Assembly (NCBI GenBank): GCA_021647205.1 | Contig: JAKIVD010000014.1 | Coordinates: 1 to 64,000, forward strand | DNA length: 64,000 bases | Direction: 5' to 3' | Source of the DNA: Bacteroidales bacterium | Lineage (GTDB): Bacteria; Bacteroidota; Bacteroidia; Bacteroidales; F082 | Part shown: piece by piece, positions 33,952 through 41,833 of the stretch | Layout: each line of letters starts with the position of its first letter | Numbering within the stretch: the stretch's first letter is position 1 | The notes under the pieces: model-generated | The model's input: only the letters and a program-made list of their open reading frames with translations | What the model was told of the DNA's origin: nothing | Database searches by the model: none | Position numbers and translations under genes: made by a program

Positions 33952-35169
33952 CTACTCCATCCGCAAGGCGTCAGCCGGATCGTTCTTTAAAGCTTTGTAG
34001 GCCGGATACAGTGCGGCAATTACACCGGTAATCATCACCATTATGCTTACATTCACAAGCATCACCGGGTCCACAGATGTATAAACAAACGCATCGTATC
34101 CCAGTTGCTGGTAGCCTTGTGCCCACATCGACAGGTCGACCGGATGCGTTTCCCCGTATTTCGCAGTCAGGGCGCCAATGACAATTCCCACAATTCCTCC
34201 TGTAATTGACAACAAGATAGATTCCAGGACAATCATGGTGAAAATCCGTCTTTTGTTCATGCCCACAGCCATCAGCATGCCCAGCTCTTTCCTGCGTTCC
34301 ATCACGACCATCAACATGGTGTTGATGATGCCGAAGAGCAGCGCCAGCAAAATGATGATGATGAAAACATACATGTAAATACCCATGGCTTCGGTGAGGT
34401 AGTTCATTTCGGGGCTGAGGGCTTTCCAGTTCATCACTTCTTTGTCTCCCGCTATTTCCTTTACCTGACTTTCCACGAGGGACAGGTTTTCACTCGCGTC
34501 AATGTTAATGGCAATTTCGTGTGCGGCCGTTGCGGGAAAAGCGGTGAGTTTGATTAAAGCGGACGAGCGGATGAACACCCGTGATTCATCAAACAAATTG
34601 TTGTCGGTTGAATAGATACCCGCCACCCTGAAAGCACCTGACGTAATGTTGTTGTCGAGGTCCTGAAGGGTAATAACAACTTTCGACCTGACTTTCACGT
34701 TCAGTTTTTCGGCCAGCTTTTTACCAATTACGATGGGGTTTCTTTTGATGCCGTCGAAATAGGCACCTTCAATAATTTTTGTGTTCAGGTTAGTGACCGT
34801 GGATTCGATGGCCGGATCGATGCCGGCAATCAATACACCCGAAGCCGTCTCGGCAGAGGCAAGCATTGATTGGATAAGGATACGTTGACTGACGCCTGTA
34901 ACGTGGGGCAACTGACGGATTTTTGCCGTAAGCGCGCTTCCGTCAGGAATAAAGTTGCCAAAGTCTGAATTCTGCCTGTAGTCCGGCTGGTGGATTTGGA
35001 TGTAGGACAATTCTGTATTGATGACTTTTTGAATGCGCTGATCGGCCATCCCTTTAAAAAAGGCAGCCGAGAACACGCCGGCAAAAATGCCAATCGCGAT
35101 AGAGAAAATAATCACAAGGCTTCTCACCTTGTTCCGCCAAATGTTCCGCCAGGAAATGGAAAGTATCAT
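33952..35169 (-). CDS. FtsX/LolE-type ABC permease 2
   Basis: 405 residues with the four-helix MacB/FtsX layout. One helix is at the N-terminus (IIFSIAIGIFAGVFSAAFF) after the basic motif SWRNIWRNKVRS. A ~220-residue periplasmic domain follows. Three C-terminal helices come last (YVFIIIILLALLFGIINTMLM, ERRKELGMLMAVGMNKR before the second, and VSIMVMITGVIAALYPAY). The RRKELG motif is the coupling region to the LolD ATPase. The paired permease upstream has the same length, so a LolCDE-like heterodimer is likely. Confidence 0.88.
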   Translation of the reverse strand: MILSISWRNIWRNKVRSLVIIFSIAIGIFAGVFSAAFFKGMADQRIQKVINTELSYIQIHQPDYRQNSDFGNFIPDGSALTAKIRQLPHVTGVSQRILIQSMLASAETASGVLIAGIDPAIESTVTNLNTKIIEGAYFDGIKRNPIVIGKKLAEKLNVKVRSKVVITLQDLDNNITSGAFRVAGIYSTDNNLFDESRVFIRSSALIKLTAFPATAAHEIAINIDASENLSLVESQVKEIAGDKEVMNWKALSPEMNYLTEAMGIYMYVFIIIILLALLFGIINTMLMVVMERRKELGMLMAVGMNKRRIFTMIVLESILLSITGGIVGIVIGALTAKYGETHPVDLSMWAQGYQQLGYDAFVYTSVDPVMLVNVSIMVMITGVIAALYPAYKALKNDPADALRME

Positions 35170-35173
35170 GGGT

Positions 35174-35210
35174 CAAAAGTTAAAAGTTAAAAGTTAAAAG
35201 TTAAAAGTTA
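35174..35210. repeat. Heptamer array AAAAGTT (5 units)
   Basis: Short array between the two permease genes of one operon, directly before the start codon of the downstream one. Confidence 0.85.
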
Positions 35211-35235
35211 ATAGTCAAAATCTCATGTCTGTTAA

Positions 35236-36453
35236 TCATGCTCTCAAAGCTGTATTTACTTTTATTGTCAGTGCTTTGTAAACGGGAAAGATGGCGATAA
35301 CGAGTGTAATGATGAAAATTGTAGTGGCCTGTGAGTAAAAGACAAAGGGCGCCATCGAAAAATACATGAAAGGTTCAATGCCCATTTCAATCATGGTTTG
35401 GGCGGCATCCCCGGTCAACGGTATCGGATTGTAGAAAAAATATTGAATGATGGGGATGCTGCCGACAAGTCCCGCAACTGCCCCGATAGACCCAATAAAA
35501 AGCGTTTCGTAAAACAGCAGTTTGCCCAGTTTGATTTTTTGCATACCGATGGCCACCATTACCCCCAGTTCGCGCCTGCGCTCCGAAATCATCATCAAAA
35601 TGGTGCCGAAAATCCCAAAGCCCACCAGCAGGTACAAAATGGCTTTCATCACCAATCCGCCGGCTTTGTCAGCTTCTATCATCGAAACAAGTTCGGGTTG
35701 CAACTCATCCCAGGACATGACCATGAAAGGTGCAGTTATTTTTTTCTTCAACTGTTTCATCACCCCTGGTAATTCATAGTGATCTTTCACCATAATGACG
35801 AGGGAAGTAAGTCTGTTTTCAGCTGAAAACAATTCCTGGCAGTTTGTGATGCTCATGTAAACAAATTGTTTGTTCAGCTCGGGGGAAGGGAATTTAAGAA
35901 TGCCCTTTACCGCATATTTTCCCGCGGCCATCACACCATGAAATCCCTGTCCGTACAGCACCAGCGTATCACCAATGTTTACCTGTAAATATCTGGCAAG
36001 GTCGATGGCCACCAGCACACCTTTGTCATTCTTCGTTAAATAATTCCCCTTGTGAACCCATTTCTTTGTTCCGGTTACTTTATTTTCCTGGGCAGGATCG
36101 ATGCCGATGACCAGGGTGCCCTTGGTAATTTCTTTGGAAGAGGCCAGGGCAAAGTATTCGAGGCGCGGGGCATATTCTGTAACTCCCCGGGTTTCCTCAA
36201 CGATGCGCATTAATGCATCGCCCAGTTCAAAAGAGTTGTTGATGGTCTTGTTTTCGTGGTATTCTTCCGTAAATATTTGTGCGTAGCCCGAATAGAATTT
36301 AACAATGTTGTCAATCATGGCATCATACGAACCGTACTGCATAGATGTCATTAGGGTGGAGAAGATCACACCGAAGAAAATGGAAGCTGAGGTAATCAGT
36401 GTCCGCCTGGTGTTCCTCCATAGATTTCGCCATGCCAGTATTACATCTTTCAT
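35236..36453 (-). CDS. FtsX/LolE-type ABC permease 1
   Basis: 405 residues from MKDVILAWRNLWRN. Same architecture as its neighbour: an N-terminal helix (LITSASIFFGVIFSTLM), a periplasmic domain (~residues 45-270) and three C-terminal helices, with MISERRRELGVMVAIGMQK at the ATPase contact. It probably forms the second half of a LolCE-like pair. The start at 36453 is chosen for the conserved N-terminal motif shared with the other permease. Confidence 0.88.
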   Translation of the reverse strand: MKDVILAWRNLWRNTRRTLITSASIFFGVIFSTLMTSMQYGSYDAMIDNIVKFYSGYAQIFTEEYHENKTINNSFELGDALMRIVEETRGVTEYAPRLEYFALASSKEITKGTLVIGIDPAQENKVTGTKKWVHKGNYLTKNDKGVLVAIDLARYLQVNIGDTLVLYGQGFHGVMAAGKYAVKGILKFPSPELNKQFVYMSITNCQELFSAENRLTSLVIMVKDHYELPGVMKQLKKKITAPFMVMSWDELQPELVSMIEADKAGGLVMKAILYLLVGFGIFGTILMMISERRRELGVMVAIGMQKIKLGKLLFYETLFIGSIGAVAGLVGSIPIIQYFFYNPIPLTGDAAQTMIEMGIEPFMYFSMAPFVFYSQATTIFIITLVIAIFPVYKALTIKVNTALRA

Positions 36454-36505
36454 TGGTTGGGGTTTTATGTGTTTAAGCTGTTTGCTTGTCGGAAAAAGCA
36501 CGAGT

Positions 36506-37273
36506 TTACCGCAGGCGTTTCATGTTTTGCTTGGTGAAAAAACTGTTGTCGATTGGCTGGTCGAAAACAAGGTTTTTAAATTCCATGATGGTTTTTCTGC
36601 CTGGTTCGTCGGCCGGTATCATTTCAATATGTGTGGGGATTTTCCGGTCTCCCATTTGCCGGATGCTTGAAGAAATTTCGGTATTTGCCAAATAGCCGTC
36701 CTCGTCGTAGTATTCTGACCGCCACATGTTAAAGCCTTCTTTGGTGACCCACGAAATAATTTTCCCCCAAACCACGGCGGCATCCTCATGCGGGATGAGC
36801 TCAATTTTGTAACAGTCCATTTTCCGGATGTTTTCCTCACCCAACAGGTGATGGTCGTAATCGGTAACGATGGAAGATTGTTTTACAAGGTCGTCGTTGG
36901 TAAAATCCGAACCCATCCATGACTGCATCATCATCGAAGGCGGAATTTTAATCATGCGCGAGATGGAAGGCACCCAGTTCCACATTTCTTTATCCACTTT
37001 AAGAAAAACCTGGCCTTTTTCCTTTGCCGGTGCCGTTATGTAAATAACAAAATATTTGTCCCCTTTCGACCAGGTTTTCATGCTGATGGAACGCTCCCAT
37101 TTCGGCCTGACGATGGTCATGGTCATTTCACCCTGACTGGTTTCACCACGGTTCTTTTTATCGGCTTTGGCCACAATTTCTTTGGCCGTGAGTTCCTGTG
37201 ATTGAGATTGAAATCCCGTCAGCAACAATCCCCCGAAAATGAGGGTTGCTATTATTAAACGGGTTGTTTTCAT
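36506..37273 (-). CDS. LolA-like outer-membrane lipoprotein-sorting protein
   Basis: 255 residues. A signal peptide (RLIIATLIFGGLLLTGFQSQ) is followed by one domain of the LolA-like fold: MTMTIVRPKWERSISMKTW, VFLKVDKEMWNWVPSISRM and QSWMGSDFTNDDLVKQ. This is the PF17131-type profile often encoded beside lipid/hydrophobe exporters and DUF1302-like barrels. It probably acts as a periplasmic carrier taking substrate from the two FtsX permeases to the outer membrane. It lies first in the export operon, just after the TetR gene. Confidence 0.82.
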   Translation of the reverse strand: MKTTRLIIATLIFGGLLLTGFQSQSQELTAKEIVAKADKKNRGETSQGEMTMTIVRPKWERSISMKTWSKGDKYFVIYITAPAKEKGQVFLKVDKEMWNWVPSISRMIKIPPSMMMQSWMGSDFTNDDLVKQSSIVTDYDHHLLGEENIRKMDCYKIELIPHEDAAVVWGKIISWVTKEGFNMWRSEYYDEDGYLANTEISSSIRQMGDRKIPTHIEMIPADEPGRKTIMEFKNLVFDQPIDNSFFTKQNMKRLR

Positions 37274-37390
37274 GTGCTTTAGTTTTAAATTAATCCTTTG
37301 TTTATGATTTATTGTCTTTTCAATTTTCTTGAAATTAAACATTTTTTCATTGTCTGCTTATTAATATCCGTGCATCCGCGGCTATTATTT

Positions 37391-37966
37391 TTACACAAAT
37401 CGTTCAATAATTATTTTTTTCATTTCTTCCAGGGGGTACAAGTCAGCTTTGTAAACATAATGAAAGCCCACACCATCCAATAATGCCCCGACAAGCGCTG
37501 CTTCGAGTACCGGGTCTTTTACACCTTTTTTACGGTAATAGTCAACCATTGTTTTAATGATGGGTTCAATCATCCCCGGTAGTTTAGATTCAAATAATTT
37601 CCACACTGAAGGCTGCATTATCAGGGCGAAGTACAATTTGTAAAAACTGCGCTTGGCACTCATCAGGCTGAATATATCTTCGATGAAGCAGGTGAATTCT
37701 TCACGGGTCAAAATGCCATCCTTGTCGGTGTCGAACATTTGGAGCATTTCTCCCATCCCTTCCATCATGATTGAGGTTAACAAATCTTCCTTGCTCTCGA
37801 AATAGTTGTACATCAGGCCTTTCGATACCCCTGCTTTTTTGGCAATCTTGCTGATGGACGCGCTTTCGTAACCGTGTTCTGCAAAAACTTCCAGGGCCGT
37901 ATCCGTGATGGCCTTTCTGCGTTCTTTGCGAATCTGTTCCAGTTGCTGTGGTGTACGTGGCGACAT
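37391..37966 (-). CDS. TetR/AcrR-family regulator with an embedded EF-hand loop
   Basis: 191 residues. Residues ~17-63 form the TetR DNA-binding domain with helix-turn-helix SISKIAKKAGVSKGLMYNYF. Right after it, residues 79-90 read DTDKDGILTREE, a textbook EF-hand calcium loop (Asp at 1, 3 and 5, Gly at 6, Leu at 8, Glu at 12) between helices MGEMLQMF and FTCFIEDIFSLM. The rest (SVWKLFESKLPGMIEPII, VLEAALVGALLDGVGFHYVYK) is the usual helical dimer and ligand domain. The gene heads the LolA-FtsX-LolD-barrel cluster on the same strand, so it probably represses that cluster and its own promoter. Calcium binding is inferred from the loop alone. Confidence 0.88.
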   Translation of the reverse strand: MSPRTPQQLEQIRKERRKAITDTALEVFAEHGYESASISKIAKKAGVSKGLMYNYFESKEDLLTSIMMEGMGEMLQMFDTDKDGILTREEFTCFIEDIFSLMSAKRSFYKLYFALIMQPSVWKLFESKLPGMIEPIIKTMVDYYRKKGVKDPVLEAALVGALLDGVGFHYVYKADLYPLEEMKKIIIERFV

Positions 37967-38200
37967 TTTAGTTCAAAGTTTAATGTTCAGAGTGCCTGTG
38001 GTACAAATCCAGATGAGCGGTGTGACATTATTTATGACTGAACGGTCGGTCAAAGATAAACATTAGATTTGACTTGTCAAGTGTTTTGTCATTTTCTTTT
38101 TAATCCTTGACTGTGGATTTCTTTGGTAGAGGAGTCAGGAGGCCGGAATGCCGCGACTTGAAGAGGGTAGTTCTGGTTTGGCGGAATATTTCTTCTTTTA

Positions 38201-38233
38201 TTTGTAACGATTAAAAATAGAAGAGTATATTTG
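38201..38233 (+). promoter_or_regulatory. idi promoter, TTTG-N21-TATATTTG
   Basis: TTTG (38201-38204) and TATATTTG (38226-38233), spaced 21 bp, 26 nt upstream of the idi ATG. It is divergent from the TetR gene; the 290-bp space between them may also hold the regulator's operator, though I see no clear palindrome. Confidence 0.7.
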
Positions 38234-38259
38234 CTTCTTCAAAAAAAGATGAGTGACCC

Positions 38260-38781
38260 ATGTCAGTGGAATACGTAGTACTTGTTAACAAAAACGACCA
38301 GCCACTCGGCGGGATGGAAAAGATGGAAGCCCACGAAAAAGGGGTGTTGCACAGGGCTTTCTCCGTTTTCATTTTTAATACTGAAGGAAAGATGTTGCTT
38401 CAGAAACGGGCTGATGAAAAATACCATTCGCCGGGATTGTGGACCAACACGGTTTGCAGCCATCCCCGCACGGGTGAAAAAACGATTGATGCAGCCCACC
38501 GCCGTATCGTTGAAGAAATGGGTTTTGACTGTGCGTTTGAAGAAGCTTTCTCATTTGTTTACAAGGCCGACGTAGGGCAGGGGCTTACCGAGCACGAGTA
38601 TGACCATGTTTTTATCGGCGAATCAGACACCCGTCCCAATCCCAATCCTGAAGAAGTGGGCGATTGGAAATATGTGAAGCTTGATTGGGTTGTGCAGGAT
38701 GTAAAAAACAGTCCCGGCAATTACACGGTGTGGTTTAAAATCGCCCTGAAAGAGGTGGCGGACTATTTTGAGAAAAAGTAG
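38260..38781 (+). CDS. idi: Isopentenyl-diphosphate delta-isomerase, type I
   Basis: 173 residues of the Nudix-fold isomerase that converts isopentenyl to dimethylallyl diphosphate for isoprenoid synthesis. Active-site features: Cys66 in TNTVCSHPRTGE, the Nudix-like RRIVEEMGFDC helix, and Glu111/Glu113 in the LTEHEYDHVF metal site. It is a stand-alone gene with its own promoter. Between its stop and parC (38782-39074) I see no gene. Confidence 0.95.
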   Translation: MSVEYVVLVNKNDQPLGGMEKMEAHEKGVLHRAFSVFIFNTEGKMLLQKRADEKYHSPGLWTNTVCSHPRTGEKTIDAAHRRIVEEMGFDCAFEEAFSFVYKADVGQGLTEHEYDHVFIGESDTRPNPNPEEVGDWKYVKLDWVVQDVKNSPGNYTVWFKIALKEVADYFEKK

Positions 38782-39074
38782 CTTGTTGGTACTTTTTAGC
38801 CAAACATTTTAACACAGTATCTTTCATGGGCAAGGCATTCCGTAACTCAGTTTTGGCGGGCAGTTCTCCTAAAATGTCCGTTTGACAATACCCCAACGTG
38901 GCCAAGCCGGAAAAGTCCAGACGCAGATGAACACAGATTGTTTATGATAAAAGCTCCGCCTTTTTCAACAACAATTTGTCTATTAAGCCATCAATCGTAA
39001 TAAACCTGCATAAATCAGCGTCAAATGAATATATTATAAAATTTTCTGCCAAAAAATGATCAAAGTGTTAGGCA

Positions 39075-41792
39075 CTAAAACTCCAGTTCCATCTGAATTT
39101 CATCGTCACCGCCGGGCTCGGTTTTGTCCTTGCTTTCTTCCGGGGTTTTGCTTTTTTCCTTTGCAGCCGGCGTTTCTTTTTTTGTTTCCGGTTCCGGCGG
39201 CTGCTCCCTGCCGGAAGGGACTTCTTCCGCCTCAGCGGTTTCTGTTTGACTTTCAGTAGTGTCTTCCGGGTCGTAGGGCAGCGGATCCACGAAGCGGAGC
39301 TTCTTCAACGTCTTGTTGGTCAGCCGCTTTCCCTTGGCGCGGAAAGTCTTCAAACCGATAAAATCGGTCATGGGAATGACCTCAAATTCAAGCTCATTGT
39401 TTTTTTTCGACTTCACCTCAATTTCCAGTTGCGGCAGGTAGTCCAGCGAAAAGGCCTCCATCCTGGACCCCTTGCTGCTACTGACAAAAAGGAACTTTTT
39501 GTTAGTGGGGATATCACCGGGAATTTGAAAACGTTTGACGTAATATCTTTCAATTTCGCCGTCAAAATAGATGGCCGTCAGCACCTTTTTCGGGTCGAGT
39601 TTGGAAATGTGGATCATGTTGTCGTCGAAGTGGGTCGACAAATCAAAGCCGGTGAGTTTGAATTCGCCGCTGTCAAGAACAGTGAGAATCTTGTCGTCGC
39701 CCTTGAAGGCGCCGAGGTACACACCCCGTTCATCGGTGTTGAGCCGCCGCACCGTTTCGTCGTACCAGATGTCGCGTGCGCCCAGGGTCGAAATGCCCTC
39801 TTCGCGCTGCACGATGCTCCTCACCGAATGTTTTGTCAGGATGTTCCCCTGCACACTTCTTCCTTTGATGGCCAATTGGCTGAAGTCGAAATCCAGGCTT
39901 GTTTTCTTTAATTTGGGTTTGGGCCGCAGGTTCACCCTGATGATTTCGCCTTCGCCATTGGGGTTAGCTGTAAAGTAAATGATTTTACTGCCGGTCGTTC
40001 CTTTGGTGAGCTGGTACGCTTTGTCGCGCGTAATCCCTTTAACAGCAAATCGTTTCACATAATAATTTCCGCGTTTTCCATCGCGGTAAACCATGTTGTA
40101 GGTTGTTCGGTCGTCGTTTTTCTTAAAAACGTTGATGTGCAGAATGCCTTTTCCCACAAAAATTTTGGCGCTCACTTTGGTAACGATAAGGCTGCCGTCT
40201 TCCCTGAAAACAATGATGTCGTCAATGTCGGAGCAGTCGGTTACGTATTCATCCTTTTTCAGCGACGTGCCCGCAAAACCTTCGCTACGGTTGACGTACA
40301 GTTTTTGGTTGGCTACTGCGACTGCCGTGGCACTGATGTTGTCAAAATTCCGGATTTCCGTTTTTCTTTCTTTTCCCTTGCCATATTTCTTTTTAATCTG
40401 GCGGAAATAATTGATGGTATAATCAATCAGGTTGTTGAGGTGGTTGGAAACCTCTTCCATCTCGGCTTCAACCGCTTTGATTTGTTCTTCGGCCTTGAAA
40501 GCATTGTATTTGGAGATGCGTTTGATTTTAATCTCGGTCAGGCGCACCAGGTCTTCCTCGGCAACATCCCGTCTCAACAGTTTTTTGAAAGGTTCAAGTC
40601 CTTTGTCGATGGTTGTCAATACGCATTCCCAGGTTTCGCAGTCTTCGATGGCGAGGTAAATGCGGTTCTCGATAAATATTTTTTCAAGCGAGGCATTGTG
40701 CCACAGGTTTCCTAATTCCGTCAGCCTGATTTCCAGCTCTCGCTTTAGGAGGAAGACGGTGTGGTCCGTGTTTTGTCTCAGGATTTCTTTGACAGAAATA
40801 AACTGGGGTTTGTTCTCGAAGATTACACAGCAGTTGGGTGAGATGGAGACCTCGCAACTGGTAAAGGCATACAGTGCGTCAATGGTTTGGTCGGGTGAAA
40901 CATTGTTGGCAAGGTGAATAAGGATTTCCACGTTTTCGGCCGTGTTGTCGTCAATTTTCTTTATCCTGATTTTCCCTTTGTCGTTGGCAGAAACAATGGA
41001 GTCAATTAAGGTAGTGGTTGTTGTGGAGAACGGTATTTCTGTGATGGCCAGTGTTTTTTTATCCACCTGTTTAATCCTTGCCCTGATTCTGACCTTCCCG
41101 CCACGCAGGCCTTCGTTGTAACGGGAAAAATCTGCCAGCCCCCCGGTCAGGAAATCGGGGACCAGATCGAAGTTTTTACCCTGCAGGATTTTGATGGACG
41201 CGTCGATCAGTTCGACAAAATTATGTGGAAGGATTTTGGAAGCCAGTCCGACAGCAATTCCTTCAACACCTTGTGCCAGCAGCAAAGGGAACTTTACAGG
41301 AAGCGTGACCGGTTCTTTGTTGCGTCCGTCATAAGACGATTTCCACGCAGTTGTTTTGGGGTTAAAAACCACTTCTTTGGCAAACCGTGATAATCGTGCT
41401 TCGATGTATCGCGGTGCTGCGGCGCGGTCGCCGGTGAGGGTGTTTCCCCAGTTTCCCTGCATGTCGATTACCAGCTCCTTTTGCCCGAGTTGCACCAGTG
41501 CGTCGCCAATACTGGTATCGCCGTGGGGATGGTACTGCATGGTGTGGCCGATGATGTTGGCCACTTTATTGAACCGCCCGTCATCAAGGTTGTTCATGGC
41601 ATGGAGGATACGGCGCTGAACGGGTTTCAGCCCGTCGTTTACTTCGGGGACGGCACGTTCAAGAATCACATACGAAGCATAATCGAGAAACCAGTTTTCG
41701 TACATCCCCCGCAGGGGTGTTGTCCTGTGGCCTTCGTCCGCTGGCAGATTGCTTTCCGGTAATTCTTCTTGTATATCTTCCTGCTCGTTCAT
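39075..41792 (-). CDS. parC: Topoisomerase IV / gyrase subunit A
   Basis: 905 residues of a type IIA topoisomerase A subunit. The catalytic Tyr129 lies in GDRAAAPRYIEARLS; the GLKPVQRRILHAM and YHPHGDTSIGDALVQLGQ motifs precede it. The C-terminal part has degenerate beta-pinwheel repeats rather than a clear GyrA box, which favours ParC. The last ~60 residues are a low-complexity Glu/Pro/Lys tail. It cuts and passes DNA with ParE to separate daughter chromosomes. No parE gene is next to it. A BatA-like gene lies 41 bp upstream on the same strand, possibly co-transcribed. Confidence 0.9.
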   Translation of the reverse strand: MNEQEDIQEELPESNLPADEGHRTTPLRGMYENWFLDYASYVILERAVPEVNDGLKPVQRRILHAMNNLDDGRFNKVANIIGHTMQYHPHGDTSIGDALVQLGQKELVIDMQGNWGNTLTGDRAAAPRYIEARLSRFAKEVVFNPKTTAWKSSYDGRNKEPVTLPVKFPLLLAQGVEGIAVGLASKILPHNFVELIDASIKILQGKNFDLVPDFLTGGLADFSRYNEGLRGGKVRIRARIKQVDKKTLAITEIPFSTTTTTLIDSIVSANDKGKIRIKKIDDNTAENVEILIHLANNVSPDQTIDALYAFTSCEVSISPNCCVIFENKPQFISVKEILRQNTDHTVFLLKRELEIRLTELGNLWHNASLEKIFIENRIYLAIEDCETWECVLTTIDKGLEPFKKLLRRDVAEEDLVRLTEIKIKRISKYNAFKAEEQIKAVEAEMEEVSNHLNNLIDYTINYFRQIKKKYGKGKERKTEIRNFDNISATAVAVANQKLYVNRSEGFAGTSLKKDEYVTDCSDIDDIIVFREDGSLIVTKVSAKIFVGKGILHINVFKKNDDRTTYNMVYRDGKRGNYYVKRFAVKGITRDKAYQLTKGTTGSKIIYFTANPNGEGEIIRVNLRPKPKLKKTSLDFDFSQLAIKGRSVQGNILTKHSVRSIVQREEGISTLGARDIWYDETVRRLNTDERGVYLGAFKGDDKILTVLDSGEFKLTGFDLSTHFDDNMIHISKLDPKKVLTAIYFDGEIERYYVKRFQIPGDIPTNKKFLFVSSSKGSRMEAFSLDYLPQLEIEVKSKKNNELEFEVIPMTDFIGLKTFRAKGKRLTNKTLKKLRFVDPLPYDPEDTTESQTETAEAEEVPSGREQPPEPETKKETPAAKEKSKTPEESKDKTEPGGDDEIQMELEF

Positions 41793-41833
41793 TAAAATTT
41801 GTCAGTTGACAATATTGACAGCTCACGCTTTAC

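Noticed and set aside
39075-41792. Calling this gene gyrA
   Set aside because: No clear GyrA box in the C-terminal repeats; ParC is more likely, though a tree would be needed to be sure.
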